This document shows, piece by piece, positions 9,136 to 19,091 of a stretch of 64,000 nt of DNA. Source of the DNA: Dyella acidisoli (GTDB taxonomy: Bacteria > Pseudomonadota > Gammaproteobacteria > Xanthomonadales > Rhodanobacteraceae); the NCBI RefSeq assembly GCF_030160295.1, contig NZ_BSOB01000061.1:124664-188663 (forward strand). The letters run 5' to 3'. A program made the position numbers and the translations under genes. The notes under the pieces were generated by a model, which saw only the letters and a program-made list of their open reading frames with translations, ran no database searches and had not been told where the DNA came from. Each line of letters begins with the position of its first letter. The stretch's first letter is position 1.

Positions 9136-9208
9136 CTGAATTGAACTTCCGGACCGTTTGCCCCGACGGCCGCTGATGCACTCATGTGGTGCGGAGGTAA
9201 GTTAAACC

Positions 9209-9565
9209 GTGCTTGCCGAATACTGGCCCGTTCTCCTGTTCCTCGGCGTAGCCGGTGGATTGGGTATCGTCCTCCTGATCATCGGCCTGCTGGCCGGTCC
9301 CCGTCGTCCGGAGTCGGAAAAGCTTTCGCCGTACGAGTGCGGCTTCGAAGCCTTCGAGGATGCGCGCATGCAGTTCGACGTGCGCTACTACCTCCTCGCC
9401 ATCCTCTTCATCATTTTTGATCTGGAAATCGCCTTCCTCTTTCCGTGGGCGGTGGTGTTCCAGCACATCGGCATTGTGGCGCTGATTGAAATGGCGCTGT
9501 TCCTCTTGTTGCTGGTGGTCGGTTTTGCTTACGTGTGGAAGAAGGGAGCGCTGGAATGGGAGTGA
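9209..9565 (+). CDS. nuoA: NADH-quinone oxidoreductase subunit A
   Basis: Small membrane subunit of complex I at the junction of the peripheral and membrane arms. 118 residues, three hydrophobic segments, and the conserved YECGFE loop. GTG start at 9209, chosen because a strong GGAGGT sits about 10 bases upstream and the protein has family length. First gene of a complete nuoA-N set; the stop lies inside the start of nuoB. Confidence 0.96.
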   Translation: MLAEYWPVLLFLGVAGGLGIVLLIIGLLAGPRRPESEKLSPYECGFEAFEDARMQFDVRYYLLAILFIIFDLEIAFLFPWAVVFQHIGIVALIEMALFLLLLVVGFAYVWKKGALEWE

Positions 9566-10113
9566 TCTCCTCCATTGATCGGGTGATGCACAACCCGCAG
9601 CCGTTGAACCTGGTGGACGATATTTTGCGTCCGGCCGGAGACAACCCCGTCATCCAACGCGGCGTCGTCACGACTTCGGTCGATGCCCTGATGAACTGGG
9701 CGCGTACTGGTTCGATGTGGCCGATGACCTTTGGTCTCGCCTGCTGCGCGGTGGAAATGATGCATGCCGGCGCCGCGCGCCTGGACCTGGACCGCTACGG
9801 CGTGGTGTTCCGCCCAAGTCCGCGCCAGTCCGACGTGATGATCGTGGCCGGCACGCTGGTCAACAAAATGGCGCCTGCACTGCGCAAGGTCTACGACCAG
9901 ATGCCCGACCCGAAGTGGGTGATCTCCATGGGCAGCTGCGCGAACGGCGGTGGCTATTACCACTACTCATATTCAGTTGTGCGCGGCTGCGATCGCATCG
10001 TGCCGGTGGACATCTACGTGCCGGGCTGCCCGCCCACGGCCGAAGCCTTGATCCACGGCATCTTGCAGTTGCAGAAGAAGATTCGTCGTACCAGCACCAT
10101 CGCGCGTTCCTAA
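9556..10113 (+). CDS. nuoB: NADH-quinone oxidoreductase subunit B
   Basis: Peripheral subunit that carries the N2 [4Fe-4S] cluster next to the quinone site. 185 residues. Cluster ligands are visible as the tandem CC in [11 protein letters not shown], the Cys in SMGSCAN and the Cys in [11 protein letters not shown]. The ATG at 9556 overlaps the end of nuoA by 10 bases; an upstream in-frame GTG at 9535 is less likely. Confidence 0.97.
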   Translation: MGVISSIDRVMHNPQPLNLVDDILRPAGDNPVIQRGVVTTSVDALMNWARTGSMWPMTFGLACCAVEMMHAGAARLDLDRYGVVFRPSPRQSDVMIVAGTLVNKMAPALRKVYDQMPDPKWVISMGSCANGGGYYHYSYSVVRGCDRIVPVDIYVPGCPPTAEALIHGILQLQKKIRRTSTIARS

Positions 10114-10128
10114 AAGGCGCAGTCAGTC

Positions 10129-10857
10129 ATGAGTGAAATGCAAACCAACTCGCTGGCCGAGCGGCTTGCCGCGCGATTCGGCGACAAGCTCACCATCTCC
10201 GTCAGCCATGGCGCTGTCACGGCGGTGGTTGAAGCAGCCAACTTGCTGGCCGTTGCCACTGCGCTGCGCGATGAAGCCGGCTTTCGCTTTAGCGAGGCGG
10301 TCGACCTGTGCGGCGTCGACTACCTCGGCTACGGCCAAACCGAATGGGATACCACCGACGTCTCCGGTAACGGTTTCTCGCGTGGTGTTGAAGGCGAGGC
10401 GATCGGCCGCTTCACATGGGCAGATCGTCCGCGCGATGTATCGATCCCCAAGCGCTATGCATCGGTGTTCCACCTGCTATCGATCGAACTTAATCAGCGC
10501 TTGCGCGTACGCGTGTTTTGCGATGACAACGATCTGCCCGTAGTGCCCTCGCTCACAGGCCTGTGGCCGGGGCTGGACTGGTTCGAGCGCGAATCGTTCG
10601 ATCTGTTCGGAATCATCTACGAAGGCCATCCGGATCTGCGTCGAATTCTTACCGACTACGGTTTCGTCGGCCATCCGTTCCGCAAGGACTTCCCGCTGAT
10701 CGGCAACGTGGAAGTGCGCTACGACCCCGAGCAGAAGCGCGTGATTTACGAACCCGTGTCGATCGAACCGCGTGTGCTGGTGCCGCGCGTGATCCGCGAT
10801 GACGCCGACTTGATTCAAGCGAAGGCGGAAGCCGCCGACCATTGGCGGGAGAACTGA
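10129..10857 (+). CDS. nuoC: NADH-quinone oxidoreductase subunit C
   Basis: 30-kDa peripheral-arm subunit. 242 residues. It has the family signature around [29 protein letters not shown] and ends with the PFRKDFPL region. nuoC and nuoD are separate genes here, unlike the fused nuoCD of E. coli. Confidence 0.97.
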   Translation: MSEMQTNSLAERLAARFGDKLTISVSHGAVTAVVEAANLLAVATALRDEAGFRFSEAVDLCGVDYLGYGQTEWDTTDVSGNGFSRGVEGEAIGRFTWADRPRDVSIPKRYASVFHLLSIELNQRLRVRVFCDDNDLPVVPSLTGLWPGLDWFERESFDLFGIIYEGHPDLRRILTDYGFVGHPFRKDFPLIGNVEVRYDPEQKRVIYEPVSIEPRVLVPRVIRDDADLIQAKAEAADHWREN

Positions 10858-10859
10858 GC

Positions 10860-12119
10860 ATGGCCGCGCAAGAAATTCGCAATTACACAATGAACTTCGG
10901 TCCGCAGCATCCAGCCGCGCACGGCGTGCTGCGTCTGGTGCTGGAAATGGATGGCGAAACCGTCGTTCGCGCCGATCCGCACATCGGTCTGCTTCACCGT
11001 GGTACCGAGAAGCTGGCGGAATCCAAGCCGTTCAATCAGTCGATCGGCTACATGGATCGTCTCGACTACGTGTCGATGATGTGCAACGAACACGCCTACG
11101 TGCGCGCCATTGAAACCCTGCTGGGTATCGAGGCGCCGGTTCGCGCGCAATACATCCGCACGATGTTCGACGAGATCACCCGCATCCTCAATCACTTGAT
11201 GTGGGTGGGTTCGAATGCGCTGGACCTTGGTGCGATGGCGGTGTTCCTGTACGCCTTCCGCGAGCGTGAAGAGCTGATGGACTGCTACGAAGCGGTCTCC
11301 GGCGCGCGCATGCACGCCACGTACTATCGCCCGGGCGGCGTCTATCGTGATCTGCCAGGCAAGATGTCGCAATACCGCGAATCGCCCTGGCACAAGGGCA
11401 ATGATCTGAAGCGCTTGAACGCATGGCGCGAAGGTTCCATGCTCGATTACCTCGACGCCTTCACCGCTGACTTCTCGAAGAAGGTCGACGAGTACGAAGA
11501 ACTGCTCACCGACAACCGCATCTGGAAGCAGCGCACCGTCGGCATCGGCGTGGTGTCGCCCGAAATGGCCCAGCAGTGGGGCATGACCGGCGCCATGCTG
11601 CGCGGCTCCGGTATTGCCTGGGATCTGCGCAAGAAGCAGCCCTATGCGAAGTATGCCGATGTGGACTTCGACATCCCGGTCGGTGTCAACGGCGACTGCT
11701 ACGACCGTTACCTGGTGCGCGTGGAAGAAATGCGCCAGTCCAACCGCATCATCAAGCAATGTGCGGATTGGCTGCGCGCCAATCCGGGCCCGGTGATGGT
11801 GGAAAACTTCAAGGTCGCGCCACCCAAGCGCGAGGCCATGAAGGAAGACATGGAAGCGTTGATCCATCACTTCAAATTGTTCACCGAAGGCTACGGCGTG
11901 CCGGCGGGCGAAACCTATGCTGCGGTCGAAGCGCCCAAGGGCGAATTCGGTTGCTATCTGGTTTCCGACGGCGCCAACAAGCCATTCCGCGTGCACCTGC
12001 GCGCACCGGGCTTTGCCCACCTGTCGTCGATGGACGCCGTCGTACGCGGCCACATGCTGGCTGACGCGGTAGCAGTGATCGGCACCTATGACCTCGTGTT
12101 CGGCGAAGTCGATCGCTGA
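10860..12119 (+). CDS. nuoD: NADH-quinone oxidoreductase subunit D
   Basis: 49-kDa subunit that forms the quinone pocket with NuoB; derived from the large subunit of NiFe hydrogenases. 419 residues from the ATG at 10860, two bases after the nuoC stop. Begins [19 protein letters not shown], with [12 protein letters not shown] following. An in-frame TTG at 10842 inside nuoC was not used. Confidence 0.97.
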   Translation: MAAQEIRNYTMNFGPQHPAAHGVLRLVLEMDGETVVRADPHIGLLHRGTEKLAESKPFNQSIGYMDRLDYVSMMCNEHAYVRAIETLLGIEAPVRAQYIRTMFDEITRILNHLMWVGSNALDLGAMAVFLYAFREREELMDCYEAVSGARMHATYYRPGGVYRDLPGKMSQYRESPWHKGNDLKRLNAWREGSMLDYLDAFTADFSKKVDEYEELLTDNRIWKQRTVGIGVVSPEMAQQWGMTGAMLRGSGIAWDLRKKQPYAKYADVDFDIPVGVNGDCYDRYLVRVEEMRQSNRIIKQCADWLRANPGPVMVENFKVAPPKREAMKEDMEALIHHFKLFTEGYGVPAGETYAAVEAPKGEFGCYLVSDGANKPFRVHLRAPGFAHLSSMDAVVRGHMLADAVAVIGTYDLVFGEVDR

Positions 12120-12138
12120 GCCCGGAGGATAAGCACAC

Positions 12139-12666
12139 ATGAAAGCCACCGGAAATTACGAGCAGGTCAAGCACATCGATCCGCTCGTCGTGCTCACCGA
12201 GCATACGCGTCATCACATCGATCACTGGCTGGGCAAATTCCCGCCGGATCGCAAGCGCTCCGCGCTGATCCAGGCGCTGTTCGCCGCGCAGGAACAAAAC
12301 CACGGCTACCTCACCGACGAGTTGATCACCGCCGTCGCCAAGTACATCGACGTGCCGGCCGTGTGGGCCTACGAGGTCTCTAGCTTCTACTCGATGCTGG
12401 AAACCAAGCCGGTTGGACGCAACAACGTCGCCGTCTGCACCAATATCTCGTGCTGGCTCAACGGCGGTGAAGACCTGCTGCGCCATTGCGAGAAGAAGCT
12501 TGGCATCAAGGCAGGCGAAAGCACGTCGGACGGCCGCGTGTACCTGAAGAAAGAAGAAGAGTGCATCGCTGCCTGCGTGTATGCGCCGGCGATGACGGTC
12601 AATGGTCACTACCACGAGCGTCTCACGACCGAAAAGGTCGACGAGATTCTTGACGGTCTGAAATAA
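12139..12666 (+). CDS. nuoE: NADH-quinone oxidoreductase subunit E
   Basis: 24-kDa subunit carrying the N1a [2Fe-2S] cluster in the NADH module. 175 residues. Ligand pairs are visible as CTNISC and CIAAC. The ATG at 12139 follows a GGAGGAT ribosome-binding site. Confidence 0.97.
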   Translation: MKATGNYEQVKHIDPLVVLTEHTRHHIDHWLGKFPPDRKRSALIQALFAAQEQNHGYLTDELITAVAKYIDVPAVWAYEVSSFYSMLETKPVGRNNVAVCTNISCWLNGGEDLLRHCEKKLGIKAGESTSDGRVYLKKEEECIAACVYAPAMTVNGHYHERLTTEKVDEILDGLK

Positions 12667-12676
12667 GGGCAGGGCA

Positions 12677-13999
12677 ATGGCAGTCGGACCCGCACCCCAG
12701 GAACACCAGGTCGTCTACACCACGTTGCATTTCGACAAGCCGTGGGCGATGGACAGCTATACACAGGTGGATGGCTACAAGGCGTGGAAGAAAATTCTCG
12801 CCGAAAAGCCCGATCCTGCTTCGATCGTTGAGATCGTCAAAAACAGCAACCTGCGCGGCCGCGGCGGCGCGGGCTTCCCCACCGGTTTGAAGTGGTCCTT
12901 CATGCCGAAGGGCAACATGCAGAAGTACATCCTCTGCAATTCCGATGAATCGGAGCCTGGCACGGCGAAAGACCGCGACATCCTGCGTTACAACCCGCAT
13001 TCGGTGATCGAAGGTTTGGCGATCGCGTGTTACGCGACCGGCTCCACCGTGGCGTACAACTACCTGCGCGGTGAATTCCATCACGAGCCCTTTGAGCACT
13101 TCGAAGAGGCACTGAAGGAAGCGTATGAAGCCGGCCTGCTCGGCAAGAACATCCAGGGCACCGGCATCGACGTAGACATTTACGGTGCATTGGGCGCCGG
13201 TGCTTACATCTGCGGCGAAGAAACTGCGCTGATGGAATCGCTGGAAGGCAAGAAAGGCCAGCCGCGCTTCAAGCCGCCGTTCCCGGCCAATTTCGGCCTG
13301 TACGGCAAACCCACCACGATCAACAACACCGAAACCTATGCCTCGGTGCCGGCGATCCTGCGTAACGGCGCCGACTGGTTCTTGAATCTCGGCAAGCCGA
13401 ACAATGGCGGCCCGAAGATCTTCTCGGTGTCCGGCCACGTCAACAAGCCGGGCAACTTCGAGATTCGCCTCGGCACCTCCTTCAAGGATCTGCTTGAGAT
13501 GGCCGGCGGTGTGCGCAACGGCAACAAGCTCAAGGCGGTCATTCCCGGCGGCTCCTCGATGAAGGTGCTCAATGCCGAGGAAATGATGTCCGCCACCATG
13601 GATTACGACTGCCTGCAGAAGTTGGGTTCAGGCCTCGGCTCCGGTGCCGTGATCGTGATGGACGAGACCACCTGCATGGTGAAGGCGTGCCATCGCATCT
13701 CGCAGTTCTATCACGCCGAATCCTGCGGCCAATGCACGCCGTGCCGTGAAGGCACCGGTTGGATGTTCCGCGTGCTGACCCGCATCGTGGAAGGCAAGGG
13801 CACGCACGATGACCTGCATCGCCTGAAGGCCATCGCCGGCCAGATCGAGGGCCACACCATCTGCGCATTCGGCGAAGCCGCCGCGTGGCCGGTGCAGGGC
13901 TTCCTCGCCAAGTTCTGGAATGAATTCGAATACTACGTGCAGCACGGCCGTTCGATGACCGAAGACCGTCTCGCCGAAACTCGTGGAGTTGCTGCATGA
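12677..13999 (+). CDS. nuoF: NADH-quinone oxidoreductase subunit F
   Basis: 51-kDa subunit with the NADH site, FMN and the N3 [4Fe-4S] cluster. 440 residues. GRGGAGFPTGLKW is the nucleotide/FMN glycine loop, GAGAYICGEETAL follows, and CGQCTPCREG provides three cluster ligands. The stop overlaps nuoG by ATGA. Confidence 0.98.
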   Translation: MAVGPAPQEHQVVYTTLHFDKPWAMDSYTQVDGYKAWKKILAEKPDPASIVEIVKNSNLRGRGGAGFPTGLKWSFMPKGNMQKYILCNSDESEPGTAKDRDILRYNPHSVIEGLAIACYATGSTVAYNYLRGEFHHEPFEHFEEALKEAYEAGLLGKNIQGTGIDVDIYGALGAGAYICGEETALMESLEGKKGQPRFKPPFPANFGLYGKPTTINNTETYASVPAILRNGADWFLNLGKPNNGGPKIFSVSGHVNKPGNFEIRLGTSFKDLLEMAGGVRNGNKLKAVIPGGSSMKVLNAEEMMSATMDYDCLQKLGSGLGSGAVIVMDETTCMVKACHRISQFYHAESCGQCTPCREGTGWMFRVLTRIVEGKGTHDDLHRLKAIAGQIEGHTICAFGEAAAWPVQGFLAKFWNEFEYYVQHGRSMTEDRLAETRGVAA

Positions 14000-16323
14000 G
14001 TGCGCAGCCAGCCAATACCGCGCCCGACGTCGTCAACATCGAGATCGATGGCAAGCCGACGCAGATCCGTAAGGGCGCGATGATCATCGAAGCGGCCGAC
14101 AACGTCGGTATCGCCATTCCGCGCTTCTGCTATCACCGCAAGCTTCCGATCGCCGCCAACTGCCGCATGTGCTTGGTGGATGTGGAAATGGGCGGTCGCA
14201 TGATGCCCAAGCCACAGCCGGCCTGCGCCACGCCGGTGGCCGAGGGCATGAAGGTCATTACGCGTTCCGAAAAGGCGCTGAAGTTCCAGCGCGACGTGAT
14301 GGAATTCCTGCTGATCAACCACCCGCTCGACTGCCCGATCTGCGATCAGGGCGGTGAGTGCGAACTGCAGGACGTCGCGCTCGGTTATGGCCGCAGTGTG
14401 TCGCGCTACACCGAGCGCAAGCGCACCATCGCCGATGAAAATCTCGGCTCGCTGGTCGCTACCGAAATGACCCGCTGCATCCAGTGCACGCGTTGCGTGC
14501 GCTTCACCAGCGAGATCGCCGGCACGTACGAACTCGGCGGCATGAGCCGTGGCGAGAACCTGCAGATCGGCACCTATATCGGCAAGGCGCTGGAGACCGA
14601 ACTGTCCGGCAACGTCATCGACGTGTGCCCGGTCGGTGCGCTCACCAACAAACCGTTCCAGTTCAAGGCGCGTGCCTGGGAATTGATCGCCAAGCCGTCC
14701 ATCAGCTATCACGATGCGCTCGGCTCCAACCTGTGGCTGCACACACGCCGAGGCGAAGTGCTGCGCACGGTGCCGCGCGACAACGAAGCGATCAACGAAT
14801 GCTGGCTGTCTGATCGCGACCGTTACAGCTATGAAGGCCTGTATGCCGCCGATCGCGTGCATGCGCCGGAAGTGAAGCGCAACGGCCAATGGCAGAAAAC
14901 TACTTGGGATGACGCACTCGCTGTCGCCGCTGAAGCGTTGAAGAGCGTGCCGGGCAGCGATCTGGGTGTACTGGTGCATCCGAGCACCACCAGCGAGGAA
15001 GGCGATCTGTTGGTTCGCTTGGCCCAAGGCTTGGGCAGTGCGCACATCGATCATCGTCTGCGTCAGCTCGACTTCGCTGACAACGCCGCAGCGCAAACCT
15101 TCGCCATACCGGTTGCGGACGTAGAGAAGGTGAAGGCGGCATTGCTGGTCGGTTCCGATCTGCGTTACGAAATGCCGCTGCTCAATCACCGCATCCATAA
15201 AGCCGTGAAGAAGGGCGCAAAGGTCTACGCCGTCAATCCAGCCGAGTTCAACTTCAATTACAACCTGGCTGGCGAAGCGGTCGTACCGCCGCATTACCTG
15301 GTCGATTCGCTGCTGGTGCTGGCCAAGGCTTCGATCGAAGCGGGTGCGTCGCAACCTGGCTTCATCTCCAATGAATCGCTGGCCCCGCTGCAGGTAACCG
15401 ACAAGGCACGCGAGGCAATCGCTGCGCTCAAGTCCGGTCAGGCCGTGGTGATTCTTGGCGAAGCGGCCATTACGCATCCGCAGGCTTCGTGGTTGCGCGC
15501 CGTCGCGCGTTTCATCGCTGACGCCACTGGTGCTGCCTACAACGAATTGCCGGTGGGCGCCAATGCGGTCGGCCTCACAAAGGTCGGCGTGCTGCCGGGC
15601 AACGGCGGTTTGAACGTGCAAGCCATGCTGGCACAGCCGCGCAAGGGCTATTTGCTGTACGGCCTGGAATTCCCGCACGACTTTGCCGATGGTGCTGCGG
15701 TCAGTCATGCGCTGAGCGGTTCCCAACACGTAGTGGCTTTCAGCGCATTCGCCAACGCGGCGCTGCGCGACGTGGCCGATGTGATCCTGCCGATCGGCCT
15801 GCTGCCTGAAATCGAAGGCACGCTAGTGAACGTCGAAGGTCTCCAGCAGCGCGTGGAGGCGGGCTCCAAGGCGCCGGCTGATGCGCGCGCAGGCTGGAAA
15901 GTACTGCGTGCATTGGGCGGCCTGATGAAGTTGCCGGGCTTCGAATTCGACGACATTGCTGGTTTGCGCGATGGCATGGTCGAGCGCAAAGCCGCTGCTT
16001 CGCAGAACTTGGTGGAGCGCAAGCCGGTGCAGGGCCTGAGCCGCCTCGCCACCTGGCCGATCTATCGCAGCGATGCGGTGGTTCGCCGCGCGAGTTCGCT
16101 GCAAGCGCACCCGCTCAATCGCGAAGTGGCTGTGCATTTGAACGCGAACGAGGCACAGCGTCAGGGCTTCGCCGCGGGTGACAAGATCAAGCTTGCAAAC
16201 GCTGTGCTGCCGCTGGTCATCGATGCGACGGTACCTGATGGTGCCGTGTGGATCGAGGCCGCCCACGATCAGACTGCGACGCTGCCGCCGTACGGCGCGG
16301 TCATCACCTTGAGCAAGGCGTAA
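13996..16323 (+). CDS. nuoG: NADH-quinone oxidoreductase subunit G
   Basis: 75-kDa iron-sulfur subunit that passes electrons from NuoF toward NuoB. 775 residues. The N-terminal [2Fe-2S] domain contains CRMCLVD; CPICDQGGECELQD and CIQCTRCVRF follow, then a molybdopterin-oxidoreductase-like domain that in this family is structural. The start overlaps the nuoF stop. Confidence 0.97.
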   Translation: MSAQPANTAPDVVNIEIDGKPTQIRKGAMIIEAADNVGIAIPRFCYHRKLPIAANCRMCLVDVEMGGRMMPKPQPACATPVAEGMKVITRSEKALKFQRDVMEFLLINHPLDCPICDQGGECELQDVALGYGRSVSRYTERKRTIADENLGSLVATEMTRCIQCTRCVRFTSEIAGTYELGGMSRGENLQIGTYIGKALETELSGNVIDVCPVGALTNKPFQFKARAWELIAKPSISYHDALGSNLWLHTRRGEVLRTVPRDNEAINECWLSDRDRYSYEGLYAADRVHAPEVKRNGQWQKTTWDDALAVAAEALKSVPGSDLGVLVHPSTTSEEGDLLVRLAQGLGSAHIDHRLRQLDFADNAAAQTFAIPVADVEKVKAALLVGSDLRYEMPLLNHRIHKAVKKGAKVYAVNPAEFNFNYNLAGEAVVPPHYLVDSLLVLAKASIEAGASQPGFISNESLAPLQVTDKAREAIAALKSGQAVVILGEAAITHPQASWLRAVARFIADATGAAYNELPVGANAVGLTKVGVLPGNGGLNVQAMLAQPRKGYLLYGLEFPHDFADGAAVSHALSGSQHVVAFSAFANAALRDVADVILPIGLLPEIEGTLVNVEGLQQRVEAGSKAPADARAGWKVLRALGGLMKLPGFEFDDIAGLRDGMVERKAAASQNLVERKPVQGLSRLATWPIYRSDAVVRRASSLQAHPLNREVAVHLNANEAQRQGFAAGDKIKLANAVLPLVIDATVPDGAVWIEAAHDQTATLPPYGAVITLSKA

Positions 16324-16326
16324 CCC

Positions 16327-17352
16327 ATGGATCAACTTATTCATCAGCTTCTGCTGCCGCTGCTCTACACGCTTTGCGTGGTGCTGCCGCTGGTCATCGG
16401 GGTGGCGATGTACGTGTGGTGGGAACGCAAAGTCATCGGCTGGATGCACGTGCGCATGGGGCCCAACCAGGTGGGCCCGGCTGGCTTGCTGCAGGCCTTC
16501 GCCGACGTGGTAAAGCTGCTACTGAAAGAAGTGATCCTTCCCACCAATGCGAACAAGGTGCTGTATTACTTAGCGCCGCTGATCGCGCTGGTGCCGGCAC
16601 TTGCTGCTTGGGCAGTGATTCCGTTCAGCGACAAGGTGGCGCTGTCCAATGCCAACGCCGGACTCCTGTATCTGCTGGCGATGACCTCGCTGGGCGTATA
16701 CGGCATCATCCTCGCCGGGTGGTCCTCGAACTCGCGTTACGCGTTGCTCGGTGCGATGCGTTCGGCGGCGCAGGTGATCTCGTATGAACTGGCGATGGGT
16801 TTGTGCCTGGTCTGTGTGCTGGTGCTGGCTGGCAGTTTGAACCTCACCGACATCGTCAATGCGCAGGCCGGTCACAAAGGCATCTTCGACTGGTTCATGT
16901 GGCCGTTGCTGCCGGTGTTCGTCATCTACTTCATTTCCGGTGTGGCTGAAACGAATCGCGCACCGTTCGACGTGGCCGAAGGCGAATCGGAAATCGTGGC
17001 CGGTTTCCATGTGGAATATTCGGGTTCGGCGTTCGCGCTGTTCTTCCTGGCCGAATACGCCAACATGATCCTGGTCAGCTTCCTGGCCGCGATCTTGTTC
17101 TGCGGCGGCTGGCTGAGCCCGATTCCGGACGCCGTGCCGGTGTTGGGACATACCAGCATCCTGTGGCTGTTTGCCAAGGTGTTCGTGTTCGCCACCTTGT
17201 TCCTGTGGTTCCGTGCCACCTTCCCGCGCTATCGCTATGACCAAATCATGCGTCTGGGCTGGAAGGTGCTCATTCCCATCGCCATCGTCTGGGTACTCGT
17301 TGCCGGCTGCATGAAGTACTACGGCCTGGTTCACATCGGCACGGGGGGCTGA
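16327..17352 (+). CDS. nuoH: NADH-quinone oxidoreductase subunit H
   Basis: Membrane subunit at the quinone-channel entrance. 341 residues, about eight to nine hydrophobic segments, with the family motifs [19 protein letters not shown] and [20 protein letters not shown]. It starts three bases after nuoG. Confidence 0.97.
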   Translation: MDQLIHQLLLPLLYTLCVVLPLVIGVAMYVWWERKVIGWMHVRMGPNQVGPAGLLQAFADVVKLLLKEVILPTNANKVLYYLAPLIALVPALAAWAVIPFSDKVALSNANAGLLYLLAMTSLGVYGIILAGWSSNSRYALLGAMRSAAQVISYELAMGLCLVCVLVLAGSLNLTDIVNAQAGHKGIFDWFMWPLLPVFVIYFISGVAETNRAPFDVAEGESEIVAGFHVEYSGSAFALFFLAEYANMILVSFLAAILFCGGWLSPIPDAVPVLGHTSILWLFAKVFVFATLFLWFRATFPRYRYDQIMRLGWKVLIPIAIVWVLVAGCMKYYGLVHIGTGG

Positions 17353-17360
17353 AAAAAGCC

Positions 17361-17852
17361 ATGTCTCGCGTTACCAACTATTTCAAGAGCCTGCTGCTCA
17401 TCGAGCTGCTCAAAGGCATGGCGCTGACGCTTCGGTACATGTTCATGCCGAAGTACACGATGCGCTATCCGATGGAGCACATTCCCAAGTCCAACCGCTT
17501 CCGCGGCCTGCATGCGCTGCGTCGCTATGCGAACGGTGAGGAACGCTGCATCGCGTGCAAGCTGTGCGAAGCGGTGTGCCCGGCGCTGGCGATCACCATC
17601 GATTCCGCGCCGCGTGCCAGCGATGGCCAGCGCCGCACCACGCGTTACGACATCGACCTGTTCAAGTGCATCTACTGTGGCTTCTGCGAAGAAAGCTGCC
17701 CGGTGGACTCGATCGTCGAAACGCACATCCACGAATATCACTTCGAACATCGCGGCGAGAACGTGGTGACCAAGCCGCAGTTGCTGGCCATCGGCGATCG
17801 CTTCGAGGCGGAGATCGCGGCGGCCCGCGCTCAAGACGCGGCCTATCGTTAG
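17361..17852 (+). CDS. nuoI: NADH-quinone oxidoreductase subunit I
   Basis: Peripheral 8Fe ferredoxin-type subunit with clusters N6a and N6b. 163 residues, with two motifs: [12 protein letters not shown] and [12 protein letters not shown]. The TAG stop (17850-17852) shares its last two bases with the left terminal repeat of the 267-bp element that follows, so the element may have been inserted exactly at the end of the gene and may supply the stop codon. Confidence 0.97.
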   Translation: MSRVTNYFKSLLLIELLKGMALTLRYMFMPKYTMRYPMEHIPKSNRFRGLHALRRYANGEERCIACKLCEAVCPALAITIDSAPRASDGQRRTTRYDIDLFKCIYCGFCEESCPVDSIVETHIHEYHFEHRGENVVTKPQLLAIGDRFEAEIAAARAQDAAYR

Positions 17853-18117
17853 AGCCTATTTAGGATCTCGGCGTGGCCCGCGCCGGATCTGTTTGCTTGA
17901 CGGGCAAGGAGGAACAAAGGCGTGTATGTCGATACACAACTGAGTGAGGACGCCGCCCGGCGAGCAAACAGCTCCGGCCCGAAGGGTTGCCACGGTGCGT
18001 CCGCCATGCGGCAGCGCGCGGCTTGGCTTGCCAGCCAGGCAAGCGCTGCGCCGCGCACCACCACCTGGCGAACGCACCGTGGCAACGCGGGCTACGCCGA
18101 GACCCTAAATAGGCTCT
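17851..18117. mobile_element. MITE-like 267-bp element between nuoI and nuoJ
   Basis: Non-coding insertion bounded by 24-bp terminal inverted repeats that differ at one base (17851-17874 and 18094-18117; core GAGCCTATTTAGG). Inside are two further hairpins: 17883-17899 with 17961-17977 (15 of 17 paired) and 17986-18006 with 18066-18086 (20 of 21). The first encloses a palindrome GTGTAT-GTCG-ATACAC (17922-17937). No transposase is encoded and no clear target duplication is visible. It resembles a non-autonomous transposable element; a processed RNA structure within the nuo transcript is an alternative. Its name and family are unknown to me. Confidence 0.7.
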
Positions 18118-18130
18118 CAGGACACTACCG

Positions 18131-18784
18131 ATGATCGATCCGTCCTTGTTCCAACTCGTCTGTTTCTACGCCTTCGCCGCGGTCACCGTGGTGGCGGCGC
18201 TTTCGGTGATCACGCTGCGCAATTCGGTGCATGCCGTGCTTGCGCTGGTGCTCACCTTCTTCAGCACGGCCTGCATCTGGATGCTGGCCGAGGCCGAATT
18301 CCTCGCCATTGCCTTGATCGTGGTGTACGTCGGCGCGGTGATGGTGTTGTTCTTGTTCGTGGTGATGATGCTCGACATCGACCAGGAAAAGATCCGCGAG
18401 GGCTTCGTGAAGTTCCTGCCGGTCGGCTTGATTGTCGCGGTGGTGATGCTGGTGGAAATGCTCGGTCTGATCGGCGTGCGCATGATGCACACGCAGACCA
18501 TGGGCGAAAACCCAGCGACCGCCGCGGGCATGTCCAACACGCAGTGGCTGGGTATGGCGCTCTACACGCAATACCTGCTGCCGTTCGAAATCGCCGCGTT
18601 GATCCTTACGGTGGGCGTCATTGCCGCCGTGGCGCTGACGCTGCGCCATCGCGCCGGCACGCGCAAGCAGCATCCCAGCGAGCAGGTGGCCGTGAAGGCG
18701 ACCGATCGCGTGCGCATCATCAAGATGGCGGCGGAGCGCCCGGCCGATAGCCAGCCCGCGCCGGCTCAGGAGTCCAAGCCATGA
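18131..18784 (+). CDS. nuoJ: NADH-quinone oxidoreductase subunit J
   Basis: Membrane-arm subunit. 217 residues with five hydrophobic segments and the family motif [16 protein letters not shown]. The C-terminal tail (about the last 45 residues) is polar and Lys/Ala/Pro-rich, as in several relatives. It starts 13 bases after the terminal repeat of the upstream element, and its end overlaps nuoK by ATGA. Confidence 0.96.
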   Translation: MIDPSLFQLVCFYAFAAVTVVAALSVITLRNSVHAVLALVLTFFSTACIWMLAEAEFLAIALIVVYVGAVMVLFLFVVMMLDIDQEKIREGFVKFLPVGLIVAVVMLVEMLGLIGVRMMHTQTMGENPATAAGMSNTQWLGMALYTQYLLPFEIAALILTVGVIAAVALTLRHRAGTRKQHPSEQVAVKATDRVRIIKMAAERPADSQPAPAQESKP

Positions 18785-19086
18785 TTACGCTTTCGCATTA
18801 CATCGTGCTGGGTGCGATCCTGTTCTGCGTTTCGGTGGCTGGCCTGTTCATCAACCGCAAGAACGTGATCGTGTTGCTGATGGCGATCGAGCTGATGCTG
18901 CTCGCCGTCAACATCAACTTCGTGGCTTTTTCCCGCTTCAGCCACGACGTGGCGGGGCAGGTCTTCGTGTTCTTCATTCTCACCGTGGCCGCGGCGGAAT
19001 CCGCGATCGGCCTGGCGATCCTGGTGCTGCTGTTCCGTAATCGCAGCACGGTCAACGTCGCCGAAATCGACAGCATGAAGGGTTGA
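18781..19086 (+). CDS. nuoK: NADH-quinone oxidoreductase subunit K
   Basis: Small membrane-arm subunit of the Mrp-antiporter-related type. 101 residues, three transmembrane segments, with the conserved glutamate region in [17 protein letters not shown] and a second in [18 protein letters not shown] overlap with nuoJ. Confidence 0.97.
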   Translation: MITLSHYIVLGAILFCVSVAGLFINRKNVIVLLMAIELMLLAVNINFVAFSRFSHDVAGQVFVFFILTVAAAESAIGLAILVLLFRNRSTVNVAEIDSMKG

Positions 19087-19091
19087 GCATC

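Larger units (their letters stand above)
8882..9208 (+). other. Intergenic region upstream of nuo, no gene seen
   Basis: 327 bases between pilZ and nuoA. I see no credible open reading frame or tRNA. It contains a candidate nuo promoter near 9035-9065, a 5' leader hairpin at 9077-9135 and a strong ribosome-binding site (GGAGGT) about 10 bases before nuoA. The first 150 bases after pilZ show no recognisable feature. Confidence 0.6.

Noticed and set aside
13933-15729. 598-codon minus-strand frame opposite nuoG
   Set aside because: Shadow of a GC-rich gene: His/Arg/Ala-rich composition, no motifs, and nuoG is certain. The same applies to large antisense frames opposite fabF, nuoD, infB, pnp, gyrA, sucA and lpdA.
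17922-18134. Short frames inside the nuoI-nuoJ element
   Set aside because: They run through the inverted repeats, and no member has a ribosome-binding site or protein-like composition.
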